Assembly (NCBI GenBank): GCA_963555925.1 | Contig: CAUVXJ010000023.1 | Location: 1-64,000, forward strand | Direction: 5' to 3' | DNA: 64,000 bases | Source: Protofrankia sp963555925 | Lineage (GTDB): Bacteria; Actinomycetota; Actinomycetes; Frankiales; Frankiaceae | Shown: one piece after another, positions 17,933 through 27,031 of the stretch | Numbering within the stretch: the stretch's first letter is position 1 | Layout: the number at the start of each line of letters is the position of its first letter | The notes under the pieces: model-generated | The model's input: the letters and a program-made list of their open reading frames with translations, nothing else | Databases searched by the model: none | Told to the model about the DNA's origin: nothing | Made by a program: the position numbers and the translations under genes

Positions 17933-18457
17933 TTGTCGCTAGCCGGGACCACCTCCTTACCATACCCGTTGTCATTGCTGACGGCCACTGCCCGGGACGG
18001 CCTTGCGCGTCTGGCGTCCTGGACGCGTGTGGCGCTCGGTGGTGGAAGGCTGGGGCGCGTGCGAGGCATACCGGCACGTCGGGCCAGGCCACCGGACGTG
18101 CCGCTGGAGCCGGGGGAGTTCACCGAGGTCGTGCTGCGGGGCCGGCTCACCGACCCCGCAGGTCCCGGTGCGCTCACTGCCAGGGCCGAACGCTTCATCG
18201 GGCACCGGCTGGGGACGTCCCGCTGGATCCTGCTCACCACCCGGCGGTTGCTGGTCGTGGCGCCGTTCCCGCGGGCGGGTGACTATTTCGACGTGGCGTT
18301 CGACCGACGAACGGTTTCGGCGTCCCAGGGGCGCAAGCGCGGTGACCTGATCACCGTTGAGTTGCGGACCCCGGCCGGTCGGCAGGTACTGCGGGTGCCG
18401 GCAAGCCTGCGCGGCGAGGTCTCCCGCCTCATCCGGGCCTTACGCCGCCCCCGTTGA
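17933..18457 (+). CDS. Hypothetical protein with PH-like beta domain
   Basis: The frame gives 174 aa from TTG at 17933; GTG codons near 18029 are alternative starts. The N-terminal part is Arg/Gly-rich and is the region duplicated at 16.9 kb, so the true start may lie in rearranged DNA. The C-terminal ~110 residues (RWILLTTRRLLVVAPFPRAG, then LITVELRTPAGRQVLRVPAS) look like a short bacterial PH-like domain. No catalytic motif. Function unknown. Confidence 0.5.
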   Translation: MSLAGTTSLPYPLSLLTATARDGLARLASWTRVALGGGRLGRVRGIPARRARPPDVPLEPGEFTEVVLRGRLTDPAGPGALTARAERFIGHRLGTSRWILLTTRRLLVVAPFPRAGDYFDVAFDRRTVSASQGRKRGDLITVELRTPAGRQVLRVPASLRGEVSRLIRALRRPR

Positions 18458-18492
18458 GTGATCGGATGTCCGTGTGGTCAGGGGCCAGGGTG

Positions 18493-19773
18493 TCAGGGGG
18501 TCAGGTGCCAGAGCGCGTCGATGGGTAGTGCGCGGAGCCGGTCGCCGAAGGGCAGCGTCTGCTGGCCCGTGTAGAGCAGGTAGCCGGCGACGAACCGCGG
18601 TCCGAGCCGGGCCGCGAGATGGCGCAGGCCGGCGAGGTCTTCGGTGCGGATGGCGGTGCCCGCCTTGACCTCGATCCCCACGACACGGCCGTCGGCCGCC
18701 TCGAGCACCGCGTCCACTTCGATCTTGTCCTTGGTCCGGTAGTGGTACAGGTGGGCGCGTTGCTCGTTCCAGCTGAGCTGGCGCGCAAGTTCGGTGAGGA
18801 CGAAGTTCTCGACCATCGGACCGGCGGTGCCGTCGGGTTCGCCAAGCCGTGGCGCGTCCTGCCCCAGCAGATGGCAGGCGACGCCGCTGTCCACATACGT
18901 AAGTTTCGATGTACCGACCGCACGTTGGGTGTGACCGGCGGACCAGGCCGGGATCTGTTTGATGAGGAAGACCGCGGATAGCAGTTCCAGGTAGCGGGTG
19001 AGGGTGCTCCTGGGGATGCCGGACTGGGTGGCGAGTGAACTCGGTACCAGGAGCCCGCCGGACCGGCCCGCGAGCAGGGCAAGGAGTCGGCGCAGGTCGC
19101 CACGGCGTTCGATGACGGACAGTTCGGTGACGTCGCGCTCGATGAGGGTGGACAGATACGACTCGAAGAAGGCTGCTCGTCGGCGAGGCGAGCGCCGCAC
19201 CGCTTCGGGGTAGCCGCCACGAACGATGCGTTCCAGGTAGTCGCGGCGACGCAGCTGCGAAGTATGGGTGAGGGCTGCTCCATGGGCGAACGCCGCGTCG
19301 ACGAACCGGTCGGGTGTCCCGTCGATCTCGCCCTGTGAGAAGGGCCAGAGTTCGATGGTCTCCATCCGCCCGGGCAGGGCGTCGGGAAGGTCCCGCAGCG
19401 CGAGAATTCGGGCGGAGCCGGTGAGCAGGAAGCGGCCGGGCCTGGGGTCGGTGTCCACCGCTACCTTGATTGCCCGGAAGAGCTCGGGAGCGAGTTGGAC
19501 CTCGTCGATGACCAGCAGACCGTCATGATCGATGAAGCTCATGGGGTCGTCGTGCGCGGCGCGCAGCGTGGCGGGGTCGTCCAGCAGACGGATCAGCGGG
19601 TTGCTAGTGGTGGCTGCCGCGAGCCTGGCCAGCGTGCTCTTGCCGGCTTGGCGCGCGCCGTTGATGGAGACGACCCTGGTGTCACCCAGCGCCTCCACGA
19701 TGAGTGCTTCCGCCTTGCGGGTGACAAGTTCGCCGCGCTCGTTCACACCGACATTATGGTCGCCTGGCCGCAC
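18493..19773 (-). CDS. AAA ATPase of the DUF4143 family
   Basis: 426 aa from GTG at 19773. N-terminal AAA module with Walker A GARQAGKST and Walker B GLLVIDEVQLAPELFRAIK, sensor LLTGSARIL, then a helical linker and a C-terminal DUF4143 nuclease-like domain (RTKDKIEVDAVLEAADGRVV, then GIEVKAG), in which E-D-E-K resembles a PD-(D/E)xK core. Family members are common, horizontally spread and poorly understood; a DNA-related role is inferred. Four 23-bp tandem repeats lie immediately upstream. It closes the mosaic island next to aspS. Confidence 0.85.
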   Translation of the reverse strand: MRPGDHNVGVNERGELVTRKAEALIVEALGDTRVVSINGARQAGKSTLARLAAATTSNPLIRLLDDPATLRAAHDDPMSFIDHDGLLVIDEVQLAPELFRAIKVAVDTDPRPGRFLLTGSARILALRDLPDALPGRMETIELWPFSQGEIDGTPDRFVDAAFAHGAALTHTSQLRRRDYLERIVRGGYPEAVRRSPRRRAAFFESYLSTLIERDVTELSVIERRGDLRRLLALLAGRSGGLLVPSSLATQSGIPRSTLTRYLELLSAVFLIKQIPAWSAGHTQRAVGTSKLTYVDSGVACHLLGQDAPRLGEPDGTAGPMVENFVLTELARQLSWNEQRAHLYHYRTKDKIEVDAVLEAADGRVVGIEVKAGTAIRTEDLAGLRHLAARLGPRFVAGYLLYTGQQTLPFGDRLRALPIDALWHLTP

Positions 19774-19803
19774 GTCTGTGGGCAGTTGGCCGCAGGGTGC
19801 ATG

Positions 19804-19895
19804 GTGAACTGGACGCTAGGTACGTGGTGAACTGGACGCTAGGTACGTGGTGAACTGGACGCTAGGTACGTGGTGAACTGGACGCTAGGTGCGTG
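19804..19895 (+). repeat. Four 23-bp perfect tandem repeats upstream of the DUF4143 gene
   Basis: Units 19804-19826, 19827-19849, 19850-19872 and 19873-19895, each beginning GTGAACTGGACGCTAGG; only the last has one change (TAC to TGC). They lie 31 bp upstream of the minus-strand DUF4143 start, in the 300-bp space shared with aspS. There are no spacers, so this is not CRISPR. Iteron-like operator or a replication slippage product. Confidence 0.9.
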
Positions 19896-20073
19896 GGCGG
19901 TTGGCCGCCGGTTGGACGGGTGGTTTGGCCAGTCCCGACGAGGTCGGACGGGGTGACGCCGGGCGCGTGGGCGTATCCGGTCGGTCACGGCTTCCCTGGC
20001 CGGTAAGGTCGGTCGGGTCAGGCACGCCCTGAAGGTGCGGGCGAGGGCCGAGGGAAGCGGGACGGACGGGTCG

Positions 20074-21813
20074 ATGAAAACGGCGATGCGGTCACACCTG
20101 TGCGGTGCACTGCGTACAGAGCACATCGGTGCGACGGTCACGGTGTGCGGCTGGGTCGCCCACCGTCGCCAGCACGGCCAGTCGTTGATGTTCGTCGACC
20201 TGCGCGATCATTCTGGCCAGGTGCAGTGCGTCGTGGACGGGTCTGTCGACGCCCGGTCGGAGTACGTCCTGAGCGTCACCGGCACGGTGGCGGCCCGGCC
20301 CGAGGGGACGGTCAACCCGGGCCTGGGTACCGGTGAGGTCGAGCTACGGGACTGCACGGTGACCGTGCTCGCCGCCGCTACGCCGCCGCCGTTCCCGATC
20401 GACGACCGGGCCGATTCGGTCGACGAGTCGACCCGCCTCACCTACCGTTACCTCGACCTGCGCCGCGAGCGGATGCAGCGCAACCTGCGGATCCGCTCGG
20501 CGGTGCTGGCCGCGCTGCGCTCCACCCTGGTGCCCCGGGACTTCGTCGAGGTCGAGACGCCGCTGCTGATGCCGTCCACCCCTGAGGGCGCCCGGGAGTT
20601 CGTGGTCCCGTCCCGGCAGGCGCCGGGCAGCTTCTACGCGCTGCCGCAGTCCCCGCAGCTGTTCAAGCAACTGCTGATGGTCGGCGGCACCGACCGTTAC
20701 TTCCAGTTCGCCCGGTGCCTGCGCGACGAGGATCTACGGGCCGACCGGCAGTACGAGTTCACCCAGCTCGACGTCGAGATGAGCTTTGTCGACCAGGACG
20801 ACGTGCTTGAGGTGATCTCGGCCGCGGTGCTGGCCGCGACCGAGACGGTGACCGGCGTCGCGCAGCCGCCGATGGAGCGGATCACCTGGCACGACGCCAT
20901 GGACCGGTTCGGAGTGGACAAACCCGACCTGCGCTTTGGCATGGAGCTCGTCGAACTGACCGAGATCTTCACGGCGAGCGGCTTCCAGGCGTTCGCGGGG
21001 GCACCCGCGGTGAAGGGCATCTGCGTCCCCGGTGGCTCGGCCACGCACAACCGCAAGGCGTTGGACGCCCTGACCGACCGGGCCAAGAAGCTCGGCGCGA
21101 AGGGTCTGGTGTGGATGCGGGTCGGCGCGGACGGGACGCTTGAATCCCCGGTGGCGAAGTTCCTGTCCGCTACGGAGCTCGCCGGGATCGTGAAGGCGAC
21201 CGGCGGTGAGACCGGAGACCTCCTCCTGCTGGTCGCGGACGAGTGGGCGACCGTGTGCGAGGTGCTCGGTCAGCTCCGCAACGACCTCGGACGGCCGGCC
21301 GCCGGTGCGGGCGGCTTCCGTTACGTCTGGGTCGTCGACTTCCCGCTGTTCGTAGGGGTCGACGCGCAGACCGGACGGCCCAAGCCCGGCCACCACCCGT
21401 TCACCCGGCCCCATCCCGATGATGTCGACAAGATGGAGACCGAGCCGTTGGCGGTGCGTAGCCGCGCCTACGACCTGGTGCTCAACGGCTGGGAGCTGGG
21501 CTCGGGTTCGATCCGGATCCACGAGCCCGACCTGCAGCAGCGGGTCTTCGCAGCGCTCGGGATCTCCGCGGCCGAGGCCGACCGTCGGTTCGGCTTCTTC
21601 CTCACGCCGTTCTCCTTTGGCGCGCCGCCCCACGGCGGGTTCGCCGTGGGGATCGACAGGCTCGTGGCGATCCTGGCCGGTGAGGACAACATCCGCGAGG
21701 TCATCGCGTTTCCCAAGACCCAGTCCGGCCTGGACCCGATGACGGGCGCGCCCACCGAGATCGAGCCGCGCCAGCTGCGTGAGCTGGGCATCCGGGTGCT
21801 GCCCTCCGCCTAG
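20074..21813 (+). CDS. aspS: Aspartyl-tRNA synthetase
   Basis: 579 aa from ATG at 20074 (the frame opens at 20035). Class II synthetase charging tRNA-Asp. An N-terminal OB-fold anticodon domain (ATVTVCGWVAHRRQHGQSLM) is followed by the bacterial-type catalytic core. Motif 2 lies in FQFARCLRDEDLRADRQYEF, the bacterial GAD insert contains KGLVWMRVGADG, and motif 3 is GGFAVGIDRLVAILAG. All key regions are present. Whether it also charges tRNA-Asn (non-discriminating) depends on GatCAB elsewhere. A perfect palindrome lies 117 bp downstream. Confidence 0.95.
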   Translation: MKTAMRSHLCGALRTEHIGATVTVCGWVAHRRQHGQSLMFVDLRDHSGQVQCVVDGSVDARSEYVLSVTGTVAARPEGTVNPGLGTGEVELRDCTVTVLAAATPPPFPIDDRADSVDESTRLTYRYLDLRRERMQRNLRIRSAVLAALRSTLVPRDFVEVETPLLMPSTPEGAREFVVPSRQAPGSFYALPQSPQLFKQLLMVGGTDRYFQFARCLRDEDLRADRQYEFTQLDVEMSFVDQDDVLEVISAAVLAATETVTGVAQPPMERITWHDAMDRFGVDKPDLRFGMELVELTEIFTASGFQAFAGAPAVKGICVPGGSATHNRKALDALTDRAKKLGAKGLVWMRVGADGTLESPVAKFLSATELAGIVKATGGETGDLLLLVADEWATVCEVLGQLRNDLGRPAAGAGGFRYVWVVDFPLFVGVDAQTGRPKPGHHPFTRPHPDDVDKMETEPLAVRSRAYDLVLNGWELGSGSIRIHEPDLQQRVFAALGISAAEADRRFGFFLTPFSFGAPPHGGFAVGIDRLVAILAGEDNIREVIAFPKTQSGLDPMTGAPTEIEPRQLRELGIRVLPSA

Positions 21814-21929
21814 GCATCGATACCGGGCCAGGATCCTGCACACGATTCATGGCGAAAGCCTCCGGTTGACCGTGGCGCGACCTACCGTTACCTGGTTGGC
21901 GCGTCCCGTTCCAGCATTCCTGCGGTACT

Positions 21930-21955
21930 CATGATCACGGGCTGTCGTGATCATG
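21930..21955. other. Perfect 10-bp-arm palindrome CATGATCACG/CGTGATCATG
   Basis: Arms 21930-21939 and 21946-21955 with a 6-base loop (GGCTGT), 117 bp after aspS and 165 bp before the GCS2 gene. No T-run follows, so it is either an operator for the downstream gene or a factor-independent-like hairpin without a tail. Confidence 0.6.
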
Positions 21956-22120
21956 CTGCCCCCGGCGTGGTGGGTAGTCCTGGACGGTGCGCGTTGCGCG
22001 GTATCCCGCGGGTATGACCGACGAATCCGTCGCCAGCCACCGTGCTGGCTGGTTCGGACACGGCGGGCAGAGCGGTTCGCGGGTCGGATGCAGCAGTCGT
22101 GCGCAGCAGGAGGCCAGGGA

Positions 22121-23263
22121 ATGCAGATACCGTTCTCGTCGTCGCCGACGTCCAGTCTCGGCATCGAGTGGGAGCTGGCGCTGGTCGATCGTGGTACCCG
22201 CCACCTTCGCGGGGCGGCGACGGCCATTCTCGACGAGTACCACAATAAGATCGGCCGGGACGCCGAGCCACGGGCCAAGTATGAGCTGTTCGAGTCGACC
22301 ATCGAGGTCGTCACAGGTGTCTGCGACACCGTGACCGAAGCCAAAAACGATCTTTTGGTGACCGTGGATCTCCTGGCGGATCTGGCCGAGCCGCGGGGGC
22401 TCGCGCTGATGTGCAGCGGGACCCATCCACTGTCCCGTTATGACACGCAGCAGGTCAGCCCGGACCCCCGCTATGCCTCGCTCATGGACCGGATGCAGTG
22501 GATCGCCCGGCGCCTTCTGATCTTCGGCGTGCACGTGCACGTCGGGGTCCGCTCGCGCGAAAAGGTGATTCCCATCGTGAACGCCCTCGCCGCCTACATC
22601 CCACACTTCCTTGCGCTGTCGGCATCCTCCCCGTTCTGGCTGGGTCTGGACACGGGGCTGGCGTCGGCGCGGTCGAAGTTGTTCGAGAGTCTGCCGACCG
22701 CGGGCCTGCCGTACCTGCTTGCCGACTGGGGGCAGTTCGAACAGCTCATGGCGATGTTGGTGTCCTCTGGTGCGGCCGAAACCATTCGTGAGGTGTGGTG
22801 GGACATCCGCCCCCATCCGAACTTCGGCACGGTGGAGCTGCGGGTCTGTGACGGGCTGCCGACACTGTTGGAGGTCGGGGCGGTCGCCGCCCTGACGCAG
22901 TGTCTTGTCGACCGGATGAACACCCAGCTTGACCAGGGCTACACGTTACCGACACCACAGCGATGGGTCGTCCAGGAGAACAAATGGCGGGCCGCCCGCT
23001 ACGGTCTTGCCGCCGAGATCGTCGTGGATGAGCGTGGCGCGACGCGCAGTATCCGCGATGAGATCGTCGATCTTGTAGACGATCTTCTGCCGGTGGCGCG
23101 CAGGCTGGCATGTACTGACGAACTAGCCGACGTCCTGCATCTTCTGGATGTCGGCTCGAGTAGCGAGCGGCAACGGATGGCAGCGAGGCGGGCTGATGGG
23201 GATCTGGTGGTCGTGGTGGATACCCTGCTTCAGGAGATGGAGTTTCGTCGGCCCGTACGGTGA
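22121..23263 (+). CDS. Carboxylate-amine ligase, GCS2/YbdK family
   Basis: 380 aa from ATG at 22121 with GGAGG at 22109-22113; the frame extends upstream to 21947 without support. Glutamate-cysteine ligase type 2 fold: LGIEWELALVD at the start (metal-binding Glu), ESTIEVVTGVC, GVHVHVGV, and WWDIRPHPNFGTVELRVCDG. Family members join an amino acid carboxylate to an amine using ATP; the true substrate of YbdK-type enzymes is unsettled, so no symbol is given. The M20 amidohydrolase follows in the same direction after 127 bp. Confidence 0.85.
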   Translation: MQIPFSSSPTSSLGIEWELALVDRGTRHLRGAATAILDEYHNKIGRDAEPRAKYELFESTIEVVTGVCDTVTEAKNDLLVTVDLLADLAEPRGLALMCSGTHPLSRYDTQQVSPDPRYASLMDRMQWIARRLLIFGVHVHVGVRSREKVIPIVNALAAYIPHFLALSASSPFWLGLDTGLASARSKLFESLPTAGLPYLLADWGQFEQLMAMLVSSGAAETIREVWWDIRPHPNFGTVELRVCDGLPTLLEVGAVAALTQCLVDRMNTQLDQGYTLPTPQRWVVQENKWRAARYGLAAEIVVDERGATRSIRDEIVDLVDDLLPVARRLACTDELADVLHLLDVGSSSERQRMAARRADGDLVVVVDTLLQEMEFRRPVR

Positions 23264-23390
23264 ATCCGGGCCGACGGTGGTGGAGAGGTGGGGCCAGGCC
23301 TTTGCTGTACGCGGATATCCGCCCTGACCAGGTCATCCGGGCGGGCGCACGACGTGAGCGTGGACAGCGGGCACAGGCTGGACGGCCGAC

Positions 23391-24659
23391 ATGACGGCGA
23401 ACGCACCCGAGGTGGTCGCCAGCTGGCTGAACCAGCATGAAAGCGAGCTCGTCGCGTTCAGACGTGATCTTCATTCTCATCCGGAACTGGGCAGGCAGGA
23501 ACACCGGACGACCCGTGCCATCGCGGCCCGCCTGTCGGCCGCCGGACTGACGCCGCACCCGTTGCCGGCCGGGACGGGTTTGTGGTGTGACATCGGCCCG
23601 GTCGGTCGGGCCACGACAGCCACGACGTCCCCCGGCGCTGCGGGGACGGGCACGGTATCTGATCGGCCCGACGTACCCATGGTCATGGTGCGTGCCGACA
23701 TCGACGCGCTGCCCGTGCTGGACGTGAAGGACGTCCCCTACGGCTCGACCGTTCCCGGCGTCTGCCATGCCTGCGGCCACGACGTCCACACGGCCGTCGT
23801 GCTCGGGGTGGGGCTGGCGCTCGCCGAGTTCGCCCGCGCCGACCCGCTGGCGGGAACGGTCCGGCTCGTGTTCCAACCGGCCGAGGAGACCATGCCGGGC
23901 GGTGCGCTGGACGTGATTGACGCCGGCGTACTCAAGTCGGTGTCCACCGCCATGGCCGTGCACTGTGACCCGTCCCTGGACGTCGGGACCATCGGGCTGC
24001 GTGCGGGCCCCATCACCTCGGCCGCTGACTCGGTCAGGATCACTCTGAGCGGCCCCGGCGGCCACACGTCACGTCCGCAGAACACCGTTGACCTGATCTA
24101 TGCGTTGTCCAGGCTGGCGGTGGAACTACCCGCGGCGCTGTCCCGTCTGGTGGACCCACGCTCGTCGCTGTCGCTGGTGTGGGGGCACGTCGAGGCGGGC
24201 ACCGTGGCCAATGCGATTCCGCGGGCGGGCAGCATCGCCGGGACGGTCCGTACGCTGTCGCGGGATACCTGGGAGGACGTGCCGGCGCTCGTGCGCCGGC
24301 TCGCCGAGCAGATCGTCGCCCCCTACGGGGCCGATCTCGCCCTCGAGTACCGGCGTGGGGTACCCCCGGTGGTGAATAGCACCGAGACGATCGAGCTGTT
24401 CCGGACGGCCGTGCATCGCGTGCTTGCGCCCGGCGCGGAGATGTCGGTTACGCAGTCCCTCGGCGGCGAGGACTTCGCCTGGTATCTCGACCACGTACCC
24501 GGCGCGCTTGCCCGCCTCGGTACCCGCATACCTGAGGGACCCACCTACGACCTGCACCAGGGCAGCTTCGACGTGGATGAGGCGGCGATCGGAATCGGCG
24601 TGCGGTTCCTTGCCGCGTCCGCGCTGCAGGCACTGGAGCGGGCCGCCGCGTCGTTCTGA
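23391..24659 (+). CDS. M20D amidohydrolase (amidase/aminoacylase family)
   Basis: 422 aa from ATG. Metal-dependent hydrolase of amide-linked amino acids. It shows the M20D pattern: RRDLHSHPELG near the N-terminus, VMVRADIDALPV, the metal-site VCHACGHDVHTAVVLG, FQPAEETMPGGA with the catalytic Glu pair, a dimerisation-domain GGHTSRP and QSLGGEDFAWYL (C-terminal metal ligand Glu). No signal peptide. Mycobacterial amiA1/amiB1 are related and lie in a similar neighbourhood. The substrate is not evident. Confidence 0.9.
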   Translation: MTANAPEVVASWLNQHESELVAFRRDLHSHPELGRQEHRTTRAIAARLSAAGLTPHPLPAGTGLWCDIGPVGRATTATTSPGAAGTGTVSDRPDVPMVMVRADIDALPVLDVKDVPYGSTVPGVCHACGHDVHTAVVLGVGLALAEFARADPLAGTVRLVFQPAEETMPGGALDVIDAGVLKSVSTAMAVHCDPSLDVGTIGLRAGPITSAADSVRITLSGPGGHTSRPQNTVDLIYALSRLAVELPAALSRLVDPRSSLSLVWGHVEAGTVANAIPRAGSIAGTVRTLSRDTWEDVPALVRRLAEQIVAPYGADLALEYRRGVPPVVNSTETIELFRTAVHRVLAPGAEMSVTQSLGGEDFAWYLDHVPGALARLGTRIPEGPTYDLHQGSFDVDEAAIGIGVRFLAASALQALERAAASF

Positions 24660-24724
24660 CGTACCTGTCGTACCTGTCGCACCTGTCGTTGTGACGCACC
24701 CGTTTGTGGCACAGCCCGGAACAT

Positions 24725-24765
24725 CCCGGGGTTGGGTTGACCATCATGGTCAACCCAACCCCGGG
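24725..24765. terminator. Bidirectional hairpin between convergent genes
   Basis: A perfect 19-bp stem: CCCGGGGTTGGGTTGACCA (24725-24743), a 3-base loop, and its complement at 24747-24765. It lies between the plus-strand amidohydrolase (stop 24659) and the minus-strand MMPL gene (stop 24776), as expected for a shared terminator. A 9-bp tandem repeat (GTACCTGTC, three units) precedes it at 24661-24687. Confidence 0.9.
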
Positions 24766-24775
24766 ACGGGCCGCG

Positions 24776-26935
24776 TTATCTGGACGTATGGATCTCGGTC
24801 TCGCGGCGGGACCGCGGCTGCGGAACATCCGGGCCGTCATGGGCGTGGGATTCCTGTACCCGCAGCAGCTTCGCGGTCCAGTCCGGCAGGTACCAGTTCC
24901 AGTCGCCGAACAGCGACACCAACGCCGGCACCAGCAGCATCCGCACGACGGTGGCGTCGAGCAGGATGCCGAAGCCGAGCGCCGTCGCGAACAGTTTGAT
25001 GTCGGTCTGCGGTCCGCTCGACAGCGACAGGAACGACAGGAACAGGATCAGCGCGGCCGAGGTCACAAGCCGCCCGGTACGGCCGACTCCTTCGATGACG
25101 GCGGCGTTGGTGTCACCACTGGCGTCGTACTCCTCCCGGATGCGGGCGAGGATGAACACCTCGTAGTCCATCGACAGGCCGAACAGGAACGCGAAGACCA
25201 TCAAAGGTAGCCAGAAGGTGATCGAGCCGGTGGCCTGAATGCCGTAGATCTGCTCGGAGCCGTAACCGTGCTGCCAGAACAGCACGACGGCCCCGCCCGT
25301 CGCCCCCAGCGATACGAGGTTGAACAACACCGCCTTGAGCGGCAGCAGGAGCGAGCGGAAGGCGCGTACCAGCAGTATGTAGGTGACCAGGATGATCAGG
25401 CCGAGCGCCAGCGGGAACGCCCCGTAGACAGCATGGATGTAGTCCAGTTGCAGTGCGCCGAGCCCGGTCAGGCCGATGAACCCGGGCACGTTGTCAAGGG
25501 CGGACCGCATCCTGCGGATCGGGTCGGTGCTGCTGCCGCCCGCGGTCTCGTTGTTCGGCACGGCCAGGACGATCGAGGTGCCGGCCTGGTTCGACGCGGG
25601 GCCGGTCGGGGCCGTCGCGGTGGCCACGCCGTCCACCGCGCGCACGCGCCGCACCACGTCGCCGGCCGCCGGCGTGTCGACCAGAATCTCGGCCGGGGTG
25701 AGGATGCCTTTCGGCGCACCGCCGTCCTCAAGGACCTTCAGCGCCTCGTAGGCCGGCCCGGTCTTCGTCAGCGACGAGGACTGCGCCGTGCCGATCTGGA
25801 TCCCGAAGAACGGAATGATCAGGGCGGTGAGGATGGCGACACCAGCACCGGCGGCGATCCAGCGGTGGCGCACCACCAGCGATGCCCATCTGGTCCAGAA
25901 CCGGCTCGCGGTGTTCTCGTGCCGGATCCGCGGCCAGTCCACCCGCGGGCCGATGCCACCGAGCAGGGCGGGCAGCAATGTCGTTGTGACCGCCACACTG
26001 ACCACCGGGATGAGCATTCCGCCGTAGCCGATGGAGCGCAGGAAGGGTACCGGGATGACGACCAGCGCGACCAGGCCGATTGCGACGGTGATGCCGCTGA
26101 ACAGCACGGCGTGGCCCGCCGACGCCATCGAGGCCACGATCGCGTCGTGGTTCTCCCGGCCGTGGGCACGTTCCTCGCGCCAACGGGTGACGATCAGCAG
26201 CGAGTAGTCGATGGCGACACCGAGGCCGATCAGGGAGACGAGGAACTGCACCAGGAACGACACGTCCGCGAAGAAGGTCAGCCCCAGCAGGATCAGGAAT
26301 GTTGACGTGATCGACACGGCCGCGACGAGCAGCGGCACCAGCGCGAGCATGGAGGCGAAGACGAACGCGAGGATCGCCAGGGCGCCGAGACCTGCGAGCA
26401 GGGTTTCGACCAGTACCCCCGGCCCCCCGTCGGCGCCGCCGTTGGTCGCGAGTTCGTCCATGCCGGTGACAGTCCCGGTCAGCGATGCCGGTGTGTGTGC
26501 GGCGAGCGACTTCTTCAGGTCGGGCAGGGTTGTGGACGCGAAGCTGGTCTGCGGTGGGTAGAAGACGTAGGCGAACTGGGCCCGCCCGTCGGCGGTGGTG
26601 AAGACGTTGTCGCCCGTGGCGGCCTTCCCGACGACCCGCACGCCATGCACGTCGTGTTCGACCGCGGCGAAGGTGTCCGTTGCCTGCTGGTCGTCGACCT
26701 TGTCGCCGGGTTTCGCCGCCAACACCAGGATGATCGGCGCTCCCTGACCCTCCGTGTGGTAGGTCGCGAGTATCTTCTGGGAGGTCTCGAAGCCGGGCTG
26801 GCCGGGTAGGGAGAAGTCGAAGGTCAGGCGTTTGGTGGTGGTGCCGGCTGTGAAGCCGCCGACAGCGAAGGCAACGATCCAGACAAGGATCACAAGACGA
26901 CGGTGCCGGAGGCACCAGCGTGCGAGCGCCGGCAT
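24776..26935 (-). CDS. MMPL-family RND transporter
   Basis: The second ATG at 26935 is preferred (719 aa) because GGGGAG would otherwise touch the first ATG at 26941. Two halves, each with one TM (LVILVWIVAFAVGGFTAGTT at the start), a large extracytoplasmic loop and a bundle of five TMs. The MMPL motifs are GVAIDYSLLIVTRWREE and FGLSMDYEVFILARIREEYD, with the Asp-Tyr pairs proposed to carry protons. It probably exports a lipid or drug. The divergent MarR gene 90 bp away is its likely regulator. Confidence 0.92.
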   Translation of the reverse strand: MPALARWCLRHRRLVILVWIVAFAVGGFTAGTTTKRLTFDFSLPGQPGFETSQKILATYHTEGQGAPIILVLAAKPGDKVDDQQATDTFAAVEHDVHGVRVVGKAATGDNVFTTADGRAQFAYVFYPPQTSFASTTLPDLKKSLAAHTPASLTGTVTGMDELATNGGADGGPGVLVETLLAGLGALAILAFVFASMLALVPLLVAAVSITSTFLILLGLTFFADVSFLVQFLVSLIGLGVAIDYSLLIVTRWREERAHGRENHDAIVASMASAGHAVLFSGITVAIGLVALVVIPVPFLRSIGYGGMLIPVVSVAVTTTLLPALLGGIGPRVDWPRIRHENTASRFWTRWASLVVRHRWIAAGAGVAILTALIIPFFGIQIGTAQSSSLTKTGPAYEALKVLEDGGAPKGILTPAEILVDTPAAGDVVRRVRAVDGVATATAPTGPASNQAGTSIVLAVPNNETAGGSSTDPIRRMRSALDNVPGFIGLTGLGALQLDYIHAVYGAFPLALGLIILVTYILLVRAFRSLLLPLKAVLFNLVSLGATGGAVVLFWQHGYGSEQIYGIQATGSITFWLPLMVFAFLFGLSMDYEVFILARIREEYDASGDTNAAVIEGVGRTGRLVTSAALILFLSFLSLSSGPQTDIKLFATALGFGILLDATVVRMLLVPALVSLFGDWNWYLPDWTAKLLRVQESHAHDGPDVPQPRSRRETEIHTSR

Positions 26936-26941
26936 CGGCAT

Positions 26942-27031
26942 CTCCCCACTCGCTAAGATGATCTGTGCTTACGCATGTTGACGTCGGTAACAGTACCACC
27001 AGTGATTGTGAAGCCAGTAACGGTTTGTCTG
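26942..27031. promoter_or_regulatory. Divergent MMPL/MarR promoter region
   Basis: 90 bp shared upstream region. A TTGACG at 26978-26983 can serve as a -35 box toward marR. Two related sites, CGGTAACAG and CAGTAACGG, flank the middle and could be MarR contacts. Assigned from position and weak motif similarity only. Confidence 0.4.

Noticed and set aside
19804..19895. CRISPR array
   Set aside because: The four 23-bp units are contiguous with no spacers.
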